Source: Toxotes chatareus
Taxonomy: Eukaryota > Chordata > Actinopteri > Toxotidae
NCBI GenBank assembly: GCA_016801885.1
Contig: CM028902.1
Location: 19,201,080-19,265,079 of the forward strand
Direction: 5' to 3'
DNA length: 64,000 nt
In this document: piece by piece, positions 1 through 13,184 of the stretch
Layout of the letters: every line of letters begins with the position of its first letter
Numbering within the stretch: position 1 is the first letter of the stretch
Notes under the pieces: model-generated
Told to the model about the DNA's origin: nothing
What the model saw: only the letters and a program-made list of their open reading frames with translations
Database searches by the model: none
Made by a program: the position numbers and the translations under genes

Positions 1-404
1 TGTAATTTGTGAAAGTCGACTTTTTCTGAAAGCTCTGATACATCTGACTCGGTGCTATAAGGTACAGAAGTCCATTGTTAAAGGTAAATAAATGCTGAAA
101 TTGAACATAGTGCCAAACTGAACAAGCACGTTATTTTTAACCCTCACATGCCCAACTCTGCAGTAAAACAAGCGTCGCTCAGCATTATCACACTGTGCAC
201 ACAACCACCTGTTTGTGTCTTTGTTTTGTTTTGTCAGTGTTTAATGATGAAAACAGCTGGACTCTGCGGTGATGAGTGAGAAGCAGCAGAAGACTGACAG
301 CTTCCATCTTGTGCTGTCTGATGATGTGAAGCCTCAATATTTGTAAACATGGGAATCTTTCCCATCATTACCTTCAATCCCACATGACACGAAGGTGGCA
401 CGAC

Positions 405-600
405 AGAAAACATTTTGACATGTCACAGCAGGAAAATCACAGGTGTAAACAATCATATTAACAATGGCTGAATTCCATTTAGCGGCTTCAGTTTCAGGGT
501 CCTGGTATTGTCCACGCTGGCTCGCTGACATGACTCACTGAGACACTTGAATAGGAGAGTTTTTGTTAAGGTTATTGGTAACACCTGTGCCTTTCCCTCT
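405..600 (+). repeat. Interspersed repeat family R3, copy 1
   Basis: It shares ACATGTCACAG, AAAATCAC, GTAAACAAT, CATTTAGC-GCTTCAGT, TCAGGGTC-TGGTATTGT and CATGACT blocks in order with 58440-58645. The two copies are about 58 kb apart and moderately diverged. Confidence 0.65.
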
Positions 601-2639
601 ACGTTAGATCAAAATGTCTACGATGAAAAAAGGGCTCTTAAAGCCATCTCCAACTCCATTATAACCTTTTGAATATTTTTACACCTACAGAAACAGGCAA
701 TTTCTATTTTTTTTTTTTTTCACAATGATTAGATTCTGTGAAGCGGAGAGAGGGGGACATGACAAAACACAAAACTAATCCTCTCATGGCAGCACCTGCT
801 CCATCTCTCCCCATCCTGCACAGTTTCTGATTCTCACGCTCTTCTCCCTCGTACTCCTCCTACAATTCTTGTATGCTCTCACCTTGTGCTCATCACTGTC
901 AGGCCTTTTTCTGCCCTCTGAACACCTTCATCGTGTTTTCTCATTTCTGAGAGCTACCTGGCACAGTCACCCGCCTTGCTCACCATTAACTCATAACCCA
1001 GTGTAGTATATTTTACAATACGATGCTCTTCGCAAGGTGATTGTCTTGTGTTTAACCACGCTGCTTGCACTTCAAGGTCTTTTTGCACAATTTATTCTGC
1101 TGTTTAAACTTGACAGCAGAATAAATACTGTTATATACTGTTAATATATGCAACCACTGGTGGGGACACACACAAAGTTGAGGGGTGGAGTTGAGTTTGT
1201 GTAATGGGTGTATTCAGATGGTAAATTAATTATCCAAAGCATCTATGTTTGTAAGTTGGACCACAACCTTTGGGTCAGTCTCTTTACTTTGTTGCACTCC
1301 AGATAAGAGCATGTTGTGGGTGTCAGTATATTTAGAGTCACTATCTCCCCGCAGAGCAGTCCTTTCATTGTTGCCTCTCTTATCAGCAGTGTCCCCCTTC
1401 GCCAAATACAGTGAACATTTAAACGAAGCCCACGTGCCGATCTAATCGCTCCCTCCGCCTTGCTCATCTCTCTCCCTCTTTCTCCCTGTCTTTCCTCTTT
1501 TTTTTTTCTCTCTGCAGAAACGCACAAACAAAGGAGAGAAAAGGCCATTTGAGGTGAGAACTGCACTCCTCGTTGTTTGTTTCTGATGACAGGGTTCCCC
1601 CCCCCCCCTCTTTTATTCTTCTCACCATGCTCTATGTAACATTGTGTTAAAAGGTGTCAGTGTGAGAAGATAAATGTAGTGTGGGGCTATCTGTGGAGGC
1701 CAGCGGGAAGAGAGAGAGGGAGAGAGGCTATAAAGGCAAACATTCATTCTCATTAGCTCTCAGCTGAATTACTTAGCCAGTCGACTCCCTGTATCTCCCA
1801 AATGCACTGCTCTTCACTGAGCTGCCCTTCAGCCATCTTTAAGGCCACTGAAGACTCTCTGTCTTCTTTTGTCTTCTCTTTCTTGCGCTTCCCTCTCTGC
1901 TCAGACATTCTCAGAAATGGGCATTTATATAATGTGCTTTATTTTGAGCATTTCTGCATTTGTTTACCCAGACAAGTGTTGCAAAGCCCCGCTTCCTTTA
2001 TCTTAGACTGTTGATTTGATTTATTATTGTTCCTTTTCCTAGTGATGACACATGTGATTATGGCAATGCTGAGTAAGGATGGAAACTGAAGTGAAACAGC
2101 TGCTGTACAGGATCAGGACAGAACTGTGATGCTGTGATGGCCACAACATACACAACATTGTAGGCCTCTTAGTTCCTGTGAAGGGAAATCTTAGTTTGCT
2201 TTCTCACCTGTAGTTTGGAAATGGAAAGAATGACCCACTGTTCACACAGGCTTTGGACAAACACACCAGCTGACACAAACCTGAACTCACTGACTGGATG
2301 GTTTCCATCCATTTTCTTTGACAGCAGGTCATGCAGCACTTTACAAAGCCTGATGTGTATATTTATCCTCTTTGGCGTCACAAAGAGCTCTTGAAGACAT
2401 AACTCGCTATGAGCATTATCAAGTAAGACTGCAAGTCAACTTCATTTTATGAAGGTGGAAAAAGGACGAAAAACTGAAATATGGGAACTGAGTGGTCACA
2501 ATATTTTTTTCTTTTCATTGAGGAATGCCAGAAAACATGGAGCAGGACACAAACCAACATGTCCTTCAGCCTAAACCATATAGTTTGCGTGTCCCTGCCC
2601 TGATACAACCTACAGGAACGTCAACGGCATACCAAACCT

Positions 2640-2985
2640 TTGTTGTCATGGTTACAACAATAAACGCAGGTAAAGTTTTGGAATGGTCTTGGTTTCACAG
2701 GTCTCCTGTGTAGAAGTCCTGTGTTTTTGTTGACCCATCCATCCACCTCAACCTCCTCCTGATGTGGACTTTGTTGCTCCACATACTGCGTCACCTGACT
2801 TCTTCCTTTGTCCCCATCATAATTCTTACAGCCACTAGAGGTTGCCTAACTATAAAATCTAACTATGGGTCATAATAAGCTGCCTGCACTGCTTGCCGCT
2901 TGACGACCTGTGGGCTCTGTTTTTTTACAGGTCAGTCTCACACGAGAACAGCACACCTCCGTTTTAACTTCTTTTCATTCTCTGA
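2640..2985 (+). repeat. Interspersed repeat family R4, copy 1
   Basis: The blocks are TTGTTGTCATGGTTACAAC, GGTTTCACAGG, TAACTATGGGTCATAATAAG, CTGTGGGCTCTGTTTTTTTA and CACACCTCCGTTTTAACTTC. The second copy at 5085-5345 keeps the outer blocks but lacks the middle. Confidence 0.6.
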
Positions 2986-3194
2986 CTGATCAGGAAAAAT
3001 CCCCACACTCATGTGTCAATGCATATATGTGATTTGGAGCTTCCACACCAACCTAAACAAACTAACCTGAATGGGAAATCGTGCAGTAATTTGTTTAAAA
3101 TAATTCAAACAGGTTAGATGTGAGAGCATACAGTATTTTTGAAAATCCTGTGCTTCAGAGTTTTGTTTGCACTGGTTTAAGGAAGGCTCTCTCT

Positions 3195-3402
3195 CCATTC
3201 AACATGACAATGCCCTTGTGCATCAAGTGAGGTCTGTAAAAATTGTTTTTCACAGTTTGGTTTGGAAGAACTGCTATGAGCCCTGACCTGAAGCCCACTG
3301 AACATCGCTGACTGTGATCATTACCCAGTGCCACTAACTGTGGTTGAATCACTGCAGTCAGACTTCAAAATCTGGTAGAAAGCCTTCCCAGAAGGCAGGA
3401 CA
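3195..3402 (+). mobile_element. Tc1/mariner-like transposase remnant
   Basis: A plus-strand fragment starting at 3200 translates as QHDNALVHQ. About 80 bases later another segment at 3279 reads SPDLKPTEH. These match the catalytic DDE-domain neighbourhood of Tc1-family transposases, where the motifs normally read like QHDNAPVH and SPDLNPIEH. Frameshifts and stops interrupt the frame between and after them, and a block resembling the end of the transposase gene (GAAAGCCTTCCCAGAAG) lies at 3376-3392. No inverted termini were found, so this is a decayed internal fragment. Confidence 0.75.
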
Positions 3403-4024
3403 ACCTTTCTTTCTGTCTACCATTGTGTGTATGTTTAACAAAAAACAACAACAACGAAAACAAAATCATCTGTTTGTTTTCTAGAATCTCTCCAGGGATG
3501 GACATGTCAACAAAACACATACCACACACACTTCAGTCACACACTCCAATTTACAAGGAAACAGTGAGAAATGGTAAGCTTAAGGCTGGTAGATTAATCA
3601 GTCATATTACAGAAAAACCCACTGGTTCCTGCCTTGATTTCCACAGATCGGTCACATGTCTATCCACCGAGGCATCACGATGGCCAGGTACTGCAGATCA
3701 GATGGCAATGCTTCTTTCTCATGTCCTAATAACGGAAGCCAATAACAATTAGTGTATTAAATAGATCGCTTTGGTTATCAGAGGAGTTTGTAAAGTTGGT
3801 AGTGGGCTGAAGAGGCCAAATGTCAGAGACAATCCAATGGTAATTAAATGTTGCATTGCCAGTGAGACACCTATAAGAGCTAGGGGGAGAGTGAGCGTGA
3901 TCCACTGTTGATTTTTCTGACTGTGTTGTTAGACAGCAATCTGTCTTCCACTGGCAAGATCAATACACATCTGCGATACAACAGTAAATCATTAGACACA
4001 CAAAAATTTGTATGTCAAGTACAT

Positions 4025-4081
4025 GTACACACACACACATGCAGACACACACACACGCACACACACACACACACACACACA
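4025..4081 (+). repeat. (CA)n microsatellite
   Basis: An interrupted CA dinucleotide run with ATGCAGA and CG interruptions; the longest pure stretch is 4058-4080. Confidence 0.95.
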
Positions 4082-5084
4082 TGCAATTACAACACGCCAT
4101 TAAATTACACACGCAATTATGCACACTTAAAACATTGTTCGAGCTGACACCAGGGCATCGCAGGAATGAATGAGAAAATGTTTAATTCACTTTCAGTGTA
4201 TCTGCATTAAGCTGCCAGAAACTTATAAGTGTTAACACCTTTAACAGCTTTTTGTATTCAGGAGAAAAAAGTGCTGTAATTTCAAAATTTGCCCATAACC
4301 ATTAAGAGACACCTGTGTGACTAATGTATAGGTTTGATCCCCAGTCACAGCCAGCGTGTCATGATTAGCTGTTCCTGTTAATGGAAGGGTAAAAATATCT
4401 GTCCATCACATCACCTGTTACACCACGTTCACAATGTCTGCTGCTTTATGCTAATCGAGACAGGCTGACAACCTTGGGTGTAGATTTGTTATTCCTCCGT
4501 GCTATGACATGTGACACAGCCTACAAATCCAAATAAATTCTAATCACCTTCACTGAGCTGGTTTAGTCTTTGTTTTGTCCATTCAATCTGTGTCCAAACC
4601 TGTCTGTGTCTGTCAGAGTGTGAATTTTGCTTTGTGTCCACTGAGAATCTGATTTATTTACTTTGATATTTATGATTCAATTTAAAGGCCTCAGGGTCCA
4701 CCCACCCAGGTGTTTTTGCTTATCGGGCTTGATCGAGCCTCAGCTGAGGAGCGTGTGGGTGTGTGCACACTGTGCTCGACTCACATCTCTCCGACCCTTC
4801 TATTAATTTTGTTGCACCTGTTACACAATTCTTATTGGTTCATTAGTCTGGTGGCCTCACGTTATTCTGGCGGCGCTCTGCCAAGTTCACCCTGAGTGGG
4901 TTCGCAGGGTCTTTAACAATTACAAAGGCACTTTAAAAGCGACATTTAGTCACTCACGTGTTGGATCTCCGTTGTCATGGTAACAATAATACAACCTGGG
5001 GGAGCGTACCAGCAGCTCCTTGGTCATGGTTTTGTTAAAATAATTGTTTTAAATATTTCCTTAAGGTAAGAGAACCCTTGTCAT

Positions 5085-5345
5085 CGTGGTTGCAATAATA
5101 AACATGTGGTTAAGGCTGTAAAACACATAGATAAAAGAAACAACACTGACTGTTGGTTTCACACAGGAAACAAACAGCAGCCTCCTCTGTGGAAGATAAA
5201 ACGTAACTATGGGTTGTAACAAGCTGCTTGCACAGACAGGCCATGGGCTTTGTTTTGTTATGTTTTGTTTGTTTTTTTTTGTTTGTTTAACTGGAGGAAA
5301 GTCTCTTTTGAATCACGTTTCTGGCCACCATTCAAAATTAAGCCC
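5085..5345 (+). repeat. Interspersed repeat family R4, copy 2 (internally deleted)
   Basis: The blocks TTGTCATCGTGGTTGCAAT, TTGGTTTCACACAGG, TAACTATGGGTTGTAACAAG and CCATGGGCTTTGTTTTGTT match 2640-2985 in order. About 100 central bases present in copy 1 are missing. An extra 5'-end fragment (TTGTCATGGTAACAATAATA) sits at 4973-4992. Confidence 0.6.
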
Positions 5346-5461
5346 GATATTAACTTCTCTTACTGAGAAAAATATCTGGCTCTTTAGCTGTTATATACCC
5401 AACTATGCTGACCAGTTACTAAATTTGTGGCCCATAAAACCAAAACACTACAATGAATGAC

Positions 5462-5610
5462 AGTCAGATGCTTCATAGAGCTGAGGTGGGGGATGCAGAG
5501 TTCAGTGATAATTCTCTGTTGGTTTGTCATTATGAGTGATCCCTCTCACATTATACACTGTTATTTGATATTATTTGACCCTTCAGTGTACCAAAAACAA
5601 TAAAAATGAT
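5462..5610 (+). repeat. Interspersed repeat family R5, copy 1
   Basis: The blocks GAGCTGAGG, TGCAGAGTT, GTGATAATTCTC, GGTTTGTC and CACATTATACA occur in the same order at 32930-33085. Confidence 0.5.
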
Positions 5611-7212
5611 AAATAACAGTTATTTGCTCCAACTAAACAGTTTATGTTGCTGCCTTCTGTTGCTGCCTTTTACTTTCAAGGATGGACTGGTCTTAAAAAT
5701 GGCTCTGGCCATCAAGCAAGACTGCCACTGACAAACAGAAACAAGAGAGAAAGCCTGCTGGAGGACTTACTTCAGGCACTTTCTACATCAATAAAACTTT
5801 CATCATTTGCCACTTATACGCCATCACTTTAATTTTCTACAAACTTACAGCAGCTGCCTCGACTGACTTGAAATCTTTCAACAAATCTTTTTTTGTGTGT
5901 GTGTGTTGAGATTTGTCAGGAGCATCTCGTGGGCTGATGTAGAGATCCTTTGTCTGTAGATACTGTGTAGGCTGGGCAGCTAATCCAATCTTTTATTTAT
6001 TGCTCTGATCTGGCTTTCTCAAAGACCTGCAGATCTTTTCACAACGTCTTGTGTCCAGTAGTGGAAAAGCATCTGTGTCTAGGTTTGTATTCATATTCAT
6101 ATGAACTATCCTTTGACAGAATGCCTGTACTAATGCAGCAAAACAAGAGTGAAAAGGGACCCACTGGAAAAGGCCTCTTGATTACGGTTATAACGCCAAA
6201 CACATAGTTGACTAGTGGATGCTCCAGAGCAAGAAGACTGTACTGGATTGTGTTGCTAACAACCTTTAAAATAACAGAGCATTTCCTTTAGGATGCCCTT
6301 GGCTGTGGCAAGCTGCACATAAAAACATCCTTTCCTAAGCAAAACCTACGTCAACCCAGTGATAAGTGCATCTTCTTACTATTTTCTTTGCACTTAGTGA
6401 GAAGTCCTTTCACACAGAGTCCCTGTTTATCAAAAAGAAAAATGAACTCTACAAAGTTTCCATGATCTGTGATGTTATCCGCTGGAATGTGTGCTGCCTC
6501 AGATTGCATCCCTCTGTATCTGTAATTCCTTTTTTGCCATCAAACTTCACTACATCAACAACATGTTCCAACACCTGCTGTATCTTCTGTATTTGATCTC
6601 TGAGAACCAGAGCAGCAGCTCGACTATCTCTGCTTTAGAGCTGTGATACAAACAACATGTTTCTAGCATGCAAACAAACAATAAAAAATGAGTGCAGATA
6701 AATGAACGAATGAAGCTGCTGTCTAAAGTCATTATGTGGGCATATCTGAGATATCTTCCATCTGAGAAGTAGTGAAAAGAAATGACAAATGAAGTCAAAC
6801 ACCAGAACTGATACGGAAAAATGTGCTCTTAAGGAAGCTATAGGCAAAGCAGATGTTTCCTAGCTGATATATTACTGAGAGTGGGGCTACGTTGGTTTGA
6901 AATTTTAATTTCCAGTCAATTAAAAAAATCAAAAGCTGAATCTCTTCCACTGCAGGGTCAGTGACGTGAGGAGGAGCCGGAATCAGCCACCCGTCATCCT
7001 GACAGAAAACTAATACACCAGAACACTGGGCGATGACTAAAGGTCGTGGTTACAAGCAACCACATTTTATACACGTCCAGCTCAGTATCAGCATATATAG
7101 ATACATGGATGGATTATGAGACAAGGGTACCCTGGGCACAGATATCTAAAAAGCCCCCCCATATTATACATAGCCACCTAGACACAAAATGACAACAGAC
7201 AACAACACAGCC

Positions 7213-7390
7213 TCACTGTTTGTAGTGGTTTTGTGTCTCTTTGTGGTTGTTTTGGATCTATTTGTAGCTGCTTCGCATCTCCTTGCAATTGTCTCATTTT
7301 GCATCTGTTTTTTAAATCATTTTGAATCTGTCTGTAGTTATTCTTAGTCTCTTTATGGTCACTTTGTGTCTCTCTGAAGTGATTTGATTG
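7213..7390. repeat. Degenerate tandem repeat, about 24-bp unit
   Basis: A unit approximating TTTGTGTCTCTTTGTGGTTG recurs about seven times with substitutions and indels (for example near 7230, 7251, 7275, 7345 and 7362). The minus-strand translation shows the matching eight-residue periodicity (KQLQIDPKQPQRDTKPLQ), produced by the repeat, not by selection on a protein. Confidence 0.6.
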
Positions 7391-8746
7391 ACTTTCCAAC
7401 AAGAATTATTAACAGTCACTTTAAACAGAGGCTCCTCGGGCACCCAAATTCTGTGATGTTGATCTAATTAATTATTACTTTGATTTATACATGATCATAG
7501 ACTAATGGCTAATGCTGGATGAGTGGTTACAGAAGTTTCTGACAGTGTCTTTATTCTATTTTTCCGCAGTGAAAACATGACTGTATTGGAACCCACTGTA
7601 TCCTATTGTTCAGCAGGAAAGTAAATTGGATGAATGAGGCTCTTAGCAGCTGCCTATGGTGCCTGTAGGAAATATCAACAATTGGCATGCTATCAGTTAT
7701 ATTATCAACTTTATCACTGACATTACTAACAAAATCTCTGAGACTCCTCTTTAAACTTGACACAGACTGAAGAGGAGAAGTGTGTTTTGGGCAAATCATG
7801 TAAACAGAGTTGCTGGAAACTCAGAGTGTGAAGACTGTTAATTACTTACTGTAGACAGCAATTAAAAATGGGAAAGCTACACGTAAAACCCTCTCAATGT
7901 GACCTTGATGAAGACTGTGTTGGTGTTGGCATGTGCTGTGCTGGTTTTTAACTTTTATTCCAATCCACAGTCCCTTAAAAAGAAGAAAAGCTTAATCTTT
8001 TCACTGAGCTTTTTGCAATTTGCTTTCACCACATTGCCAAGGAATCGAGGAATTATCTCTTTTTGTCCTCTTGTTTTTGTGTGTTTTTTTATTTATCTCC
8101 CATATTCCTTCAGGGAAGACAGCAAAGTGCTTGCAATGAAGGCTTCTCAGACAGAACCAAGCAAAACATGACAATAACTCTGTATAATACGATAAGTAGC
8201 TTAGCTAACCACTTTGCTGACACACAACCTCTAAACTGGTCTGCCAAATCCTCAGCTTCAACTTCAGGGCTTCATGTGTCAAATCAAAACAAGCAGAGGT
8301 TTGATATCAAAGCCCCGAGGTGATGCAAGATTGGGTTTGAAAAATGGTTGCAATTAGTGTGTGCAAAGTACATTTTCCAATTGGCTGTCAGTGTTTGTCT
8401 TGTAATTCAGTTCAGTGCCTAACTCAATACAACGAGGCCGCCTTCAGTATTGGCCTAAGAGATCTTTTACTTAACCCACACTTCAGTGCATTGGACTGAC
8501 AACAGCATCATGGCTAATCAACACAAGGCTCTGTGTTGGTTGTGGGTGTGTTGCCTCAGTTTTAGGGTAGACTGTGAAAAGTGAACTTTAAGTTTATTAA
8601 AAGCAAAGATGCTACACAGTGGTTTATAAACCATCAGTATATCGCACAATGCAACAAGCTGCACACTACAAGCTGTTACCTTTATTCCTGATTAATTGAC
8701 AGGGAAGATCTTTGGAAAGGATATAGTCTCCCACTTCTCCTGCACG

Positions 8747-8778
<32 letters not shown>

Positions 8779-11655
8779 TGTGTGTACCTTCTGAATTTGA
8801 CTGAACAAAAGTGTCCCACAATTTTCAAATTGGTTGTTGAAGCCGGTGACTCTGTGATAGAGATGTTATTGTGTTACATTGTGACTAAATATTGTGTCCA
8901 CATCCTCTCTTCATATCTCACCAAGGGCTAAGAGGAGGAGGGCTGATGGTGAGCATACAAGACGTGAAGAGGCTACAGGTCTACGTGGCGTTAACGTATT
9001 GTGTATCGCTCTATTTCTGGTCTGTTAGCTTAGCTGTTAGCAATGGCTTCTCTTACAGTTCCATCTCCCAGCCAGTAGGATTAGGGTTAGGATGGCATTG
9101 TGTGCTTTAATTACAGCTTGACATCCACGTAACGTGGGAATAATAACCGTAAATCCTGTGTGAGCAGTCCATCTGTGTCTTCAGAAACATTTTGAAACAC
9201 AACATAACATTTATTTGAAAACATTTAAGTAAGGGGATACTTCAGAAACCTAACGCTTGGTGCAACGCTTGGTGAACATAGTGGAGTAATTAGCACCTAA
9301 AGAGAAAGATACCTCCCTAAGGAGTTGGTGAAGACCAAGACAGAGCTAAAAGGAAATGAATATTGGACTTACACAACTTTAATGTTCTGTTTCTATTGGA
9401 TGTTTAATTAAGTGACTGTTTGCTTAAATTTGCTCTTTTCTCTGCTCAGAATATTTGATAGTTAAACATTTTAAAACATTTTAACAGTTGAGACAGTGAG
9501 ACAAATATTCATGTTTACATGCTCATTCACATACACTGCTATTCAAATTACATACATTACACCTACAATATGCAATCAATTTGAATAAATCAATAAAAAT
9601 ACAAAGGTCAAACTGATCTTGACCACTAACGGAAAGGAAATTACTTCCCCTTATTTTGAAAATTGGATCAACTCAAATTTTACCCAGGATTCCCAGACCA
9701 TAGGTATCATTATGATAATGGTATACAAAATGATGTGATTCTCAGCCCTGCTGTTTTAGAATTTGTTGATTTGATTGAGGCACCACGGCTCATTTCTAAA
9801 TTACTGCCACAACGTTAGCATTCATTTCCTCCATGGGAACCCAATCCACTGGTCCATGAAGTCAAAAGGAGCTGATTGGACTGGAGCAAAGTGCGAGGCA
9901 GAGGACAAAACGTGTGGGAGCCATTAGCCCAGTCACCAAGGAGTTCAGTGGCTTCTGAAAAAAGTAAATTGCCCGAATCAGACCATGTCTACACTACGGG
10001 GATAATTCATTTAAGAGCGATTGCGGTGTGAATGGGGAACATGGAGCATTCTAGAAATACTGATGTATAATTGTATAAACCTTCACGGGTGTAAAATATC
10101 TACTTTTTGTGAAACTTTATACTGTACCGAAATTAATCTATGGTTGTCTTTACTTGTTATGTTGCAGAACATACACAAAACATGTAAACCGTACACTGCA
10201 TTCCTACAGTTTGACGGATTGTCAGAGTTTTAATTAGCCAGAAGCATCTGCAGTAGTTTAATGCTGTGATAGTAGTCACTAAAGCATTAAAGCAAATATT
10301 ATAATTTAACACAGGGCATGTTCAAACATTAGTCTAACTAACAGAAGCATAACACTTTAAGATTCAATGCAAATGCTTTTATGCTTTCACTTGAGAAAGC
10401 ATAAAAGAATGGAGTATTATTTCATCGTGGTATTGTCAGAGTTCGAATTCTTCTTTCACATTTTTTCCCCCAGGCTTTTCTGGATGCTACTGTGTAGGAG
10501 CGATATTCAGAACACAACACTCTGTCTCCTTGGGCTCTCCCTGTCATCATTTATTCAGCGTGTCGATATAAAGTCAACAAGCGATCACACATTGCAGGCG
10601 CTGTCATTGACACATCTTTATGTTTCTGCTGTCATACAACTGTGATTTCACTAAGAGTTGCAGTGAAGAAGCAGCAGCATGAATTACAGCCTTTACAAAT
10701 TAAAGTATTTAACAAATAGTAAATACTCAAATTTGAATATTTGAATAATATCACAATAGTGATTAACCCAATGACAACAAGTTTGTTGTGTGATTTAGTG
10801 CATTTTATAGGAATTATAGGATAGTTATACTTCTCGCTATTTACATACTTCGCTAGTGTTGAGTGCCAACAGTGTATCCTATGAGTACCATAGTGAAAAG
10901 TGGGATTAGGAGGTGGTGAATGCATGTAGCATGTCTTTAACTTTAATCCAGGAGAATAATAATTGACTCCACTCACAGACCTGCAGTTAACCTTTGTATT
11001 TTTAATGTAACCATGATCTTTCCCTTAACCAAGTGCTTGCATACTTTTTTCAAGTGTTATAATCACAGTCTTTCTATGACCTTAACCACAGCACGGTAGC
11101 AATGCACAGATTGCTGGCATTGAACATAATCAGGGTTTTGCAGAATTGTCCAATACAATGTTGTTCTTGTCTGGTGAGAGAGTTGCTTCAACTTTACACA
11201 GTGTGCAACACCAGACTGACCTCCGATGAAAACCAACAAAATTAATCATTTCAGCAAATGCCTCAAACTACCTGCTGTGTGTTAATGCTAAAGTGACAAA
11301 GTCCTCCATTAGCCATAGGAATTATAACCAGTGAAAAGGAGGAAGTAAGTTGTTATTAAGTGACAAAGTCAGCACAGGGAGGATTTCAAGGTGGACTGAT
11401 GTCTCATCAAAATGTCTGGAGACGACTGTTCGTTTTCTGTTTCCAACTGGTAGTCAACTTTTTTTTTTCAAAATCAGAGTTGCTGAACTGGGAATCTAAG
11501 GTCGTCTCTCTTCCTTTATTTCTGTAACAGCTAATAATCTACAAGTGTAAAACAAGGACTGCTTTGTAATTTCCCACCAGTGATTTTACAGCTAATAAGA
11601 GAGGAAAATTCATCCCTGAGTGCCGTTAATCTCCAAGCAAATTCCTTTAATTGTA

Positions 11656-11663
11656 ATGCAAAT
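11656..11663 (+). promoter_or_regulatory. Perfect POU octamer ATGCAAAT in an unrepetitive AT-rich block (unit 1)
   Basis: ATGCAAAT sits inside 11585-11755, a stretch with several homeodomain-type TTAAT/TAAT cores and no visible repeat character. The octamer is the consensus for POU-domain factors. Enhancer function is speculation. It is duplicated exactly at 22949-22956. Confidence 0.25.
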
Positions 11664-12530
11664 TGATTTTATTTAAACTTCGCTGTAAATCCTTACTAAA
11701 TGGCACTAATTCTGTTTGATGATCTACATACTTAAACGCACAGAGTGCTGCTGTTAAATGACACTTGTACCGAGAATTTTAAGTAATGCAATCATGTCAA
11801 AAATATACACTTCAATGGACACTTTACTGTCAGCTTTTCAGTTTTCACAATATGTTTCTCTTCTCATTTTGCTTATAGAAATTGAAAGTACACTTTATTA
11901 TGCGGTGCATTGTCAGGACTATGCTGTGTTCAAAATACAACTCAATTAAATAGTTTTTGTTCACTCTCACAGGATTTGATTTTCTCAAGGGAGCTGCTGG
12001 AAACGAACTTGTGGATAATAACACATGATTGTTCAGTACCTACATCGCAAGTGTACATATTCAAGTAAGAGCAGAAGGACAGGGACTTGCAGAGAGAAGA
12101 GCAGTAAACAAAATGTCAGTCACAGACAGAGGATGAAGTCTTTTTAAGCTGACGCGCACAGAAATCCTACATCCCTTGTTGTTTCTATTAAATTATTCCT
12201 GTTACAGCAGTATTAATGAAAGTCCAAAGTCCATATATTTGCACATACATTTGCCCCTAATGTGTTCCTGTGACTATCCGAACACCCACAGTGTTGCATC
12301 AGTGTAAATCTGCCCGGGAGTGAATGTGCTGAGTCTAACTGCTGCTCCTCATAGTTATCAGGAGGAAAATCACAGGCATCCGACCGCAAAGAGACAGAAT
12401 GAGCCCAACAGTGAAAACAAATTGGCACTCTGGGGAGCTCTGATACCTCCTTTTTTTACTACCTGGTTTGGTGGGGACGACATAATAAAATACTTCAGCT
12501 GCACCAATAGAGGCTAGTCCCACAGAGGGC

Positions 12531-12561
12531 TGTGTGTGTGTGTGTGTGTATGTATGTGTGT
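12531..12561 (+). repeat. (TG)n microsatellite, unit 1
   Basis: A TG run interrupted by ATGTATG, present at the same place in the second duplication unit (23823-23852). Confidence 0.95.
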
Positions 12562-13184
12562 TGGAAGTACAAACAACAAGACACCTATCACTATGCATGT
12601 CTGTATTTGTGTGGTTAAAACGTGCAAAGGTCAAGCTGATATGCGTCACATTAATATAAATCCCCATGTTGACACTGTTTACAACATAAGTAATTCATCT
12701 TGGTTATAGTCTCTGTTGATTTCATGGGTTGCTCCCTACTTGTATTCATTATCCTCAGGGGGGCCACTGAATGGTATTAGTCACTGTGGTATGTTCAAAT
12801 TCACAGGCAGATGTGAGGCGTTCATGAGACAACAGCCATTTATTGTTCACTTTTTTGTTTATGTAGCAAAGCCTCAGACTGTGAAGTTAACCAACACGCG
12901 GAGGAGACACATCTCAGGGCACAGAACAATACTTATATGACTTATACTTTAATCATCATGTGATTTTGAAAGACCACAGGGCGTGAAATGGGTCCCAGAG
13001 GAACTGGCATCACAGCTTAGTATGTTATGTTGTCAAAGCTTCCGAAATCCCAACAATGTAAAGTAGCTTAATGATAAATCCTGTGAGGCACCACATTATT
13101 AGCCTACAAAGCAAACAATTTGAATGCCTATAAACCATAAAAAAAGAAACAAAAGCAAAACTAGACCTGCAGGCAGGTATTAAT

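Larger units (their letters stand above)
1..8179. other. Intergenic sequence left of the tandem duplication
   Basis: No gene is recognised. The segment holds interspersed-repeat fragments (405-600, 2640-2985, 5085-5345, 5462-5610), a Tc1-like remnant (3195-3402), a CA microsatellite (4025-4081), a C12 run (1597-1608) and a degenerate tandem repeat (7213-7390). Open frames here are short, low in complexity or start inside repeats. Confidence 0.6.

Noticed and set aside
4331..4345. tRNA-like B box GGTTTGATCCCC
   Set aside because: No matching A box or cloverleaf stems could be found upstream, so neither a tRNA nor a tRNA-derived SINE can be supported.
7178..7402. Gln/Lys-rich minus-strand frame with eight-residue periodicity
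   Set aside because: The periodicity is explained by a degenerate 24-bp DNA tandem repeat; there is no sign of a conserved protein.
9077..9095. Telomere-like TTAGGGTTAGG
   Set aside because: It has fewer than two full repeats, so it is within chance expectation; it is duplicated at 20367 only because of the tandem duplication.
10632..10976. 114-residue minus-strand open frame repeated at 21921-22265
   Set aside because: The apparent conservation is only the tandem duplication. The AT-rich translation has no family resemblance.
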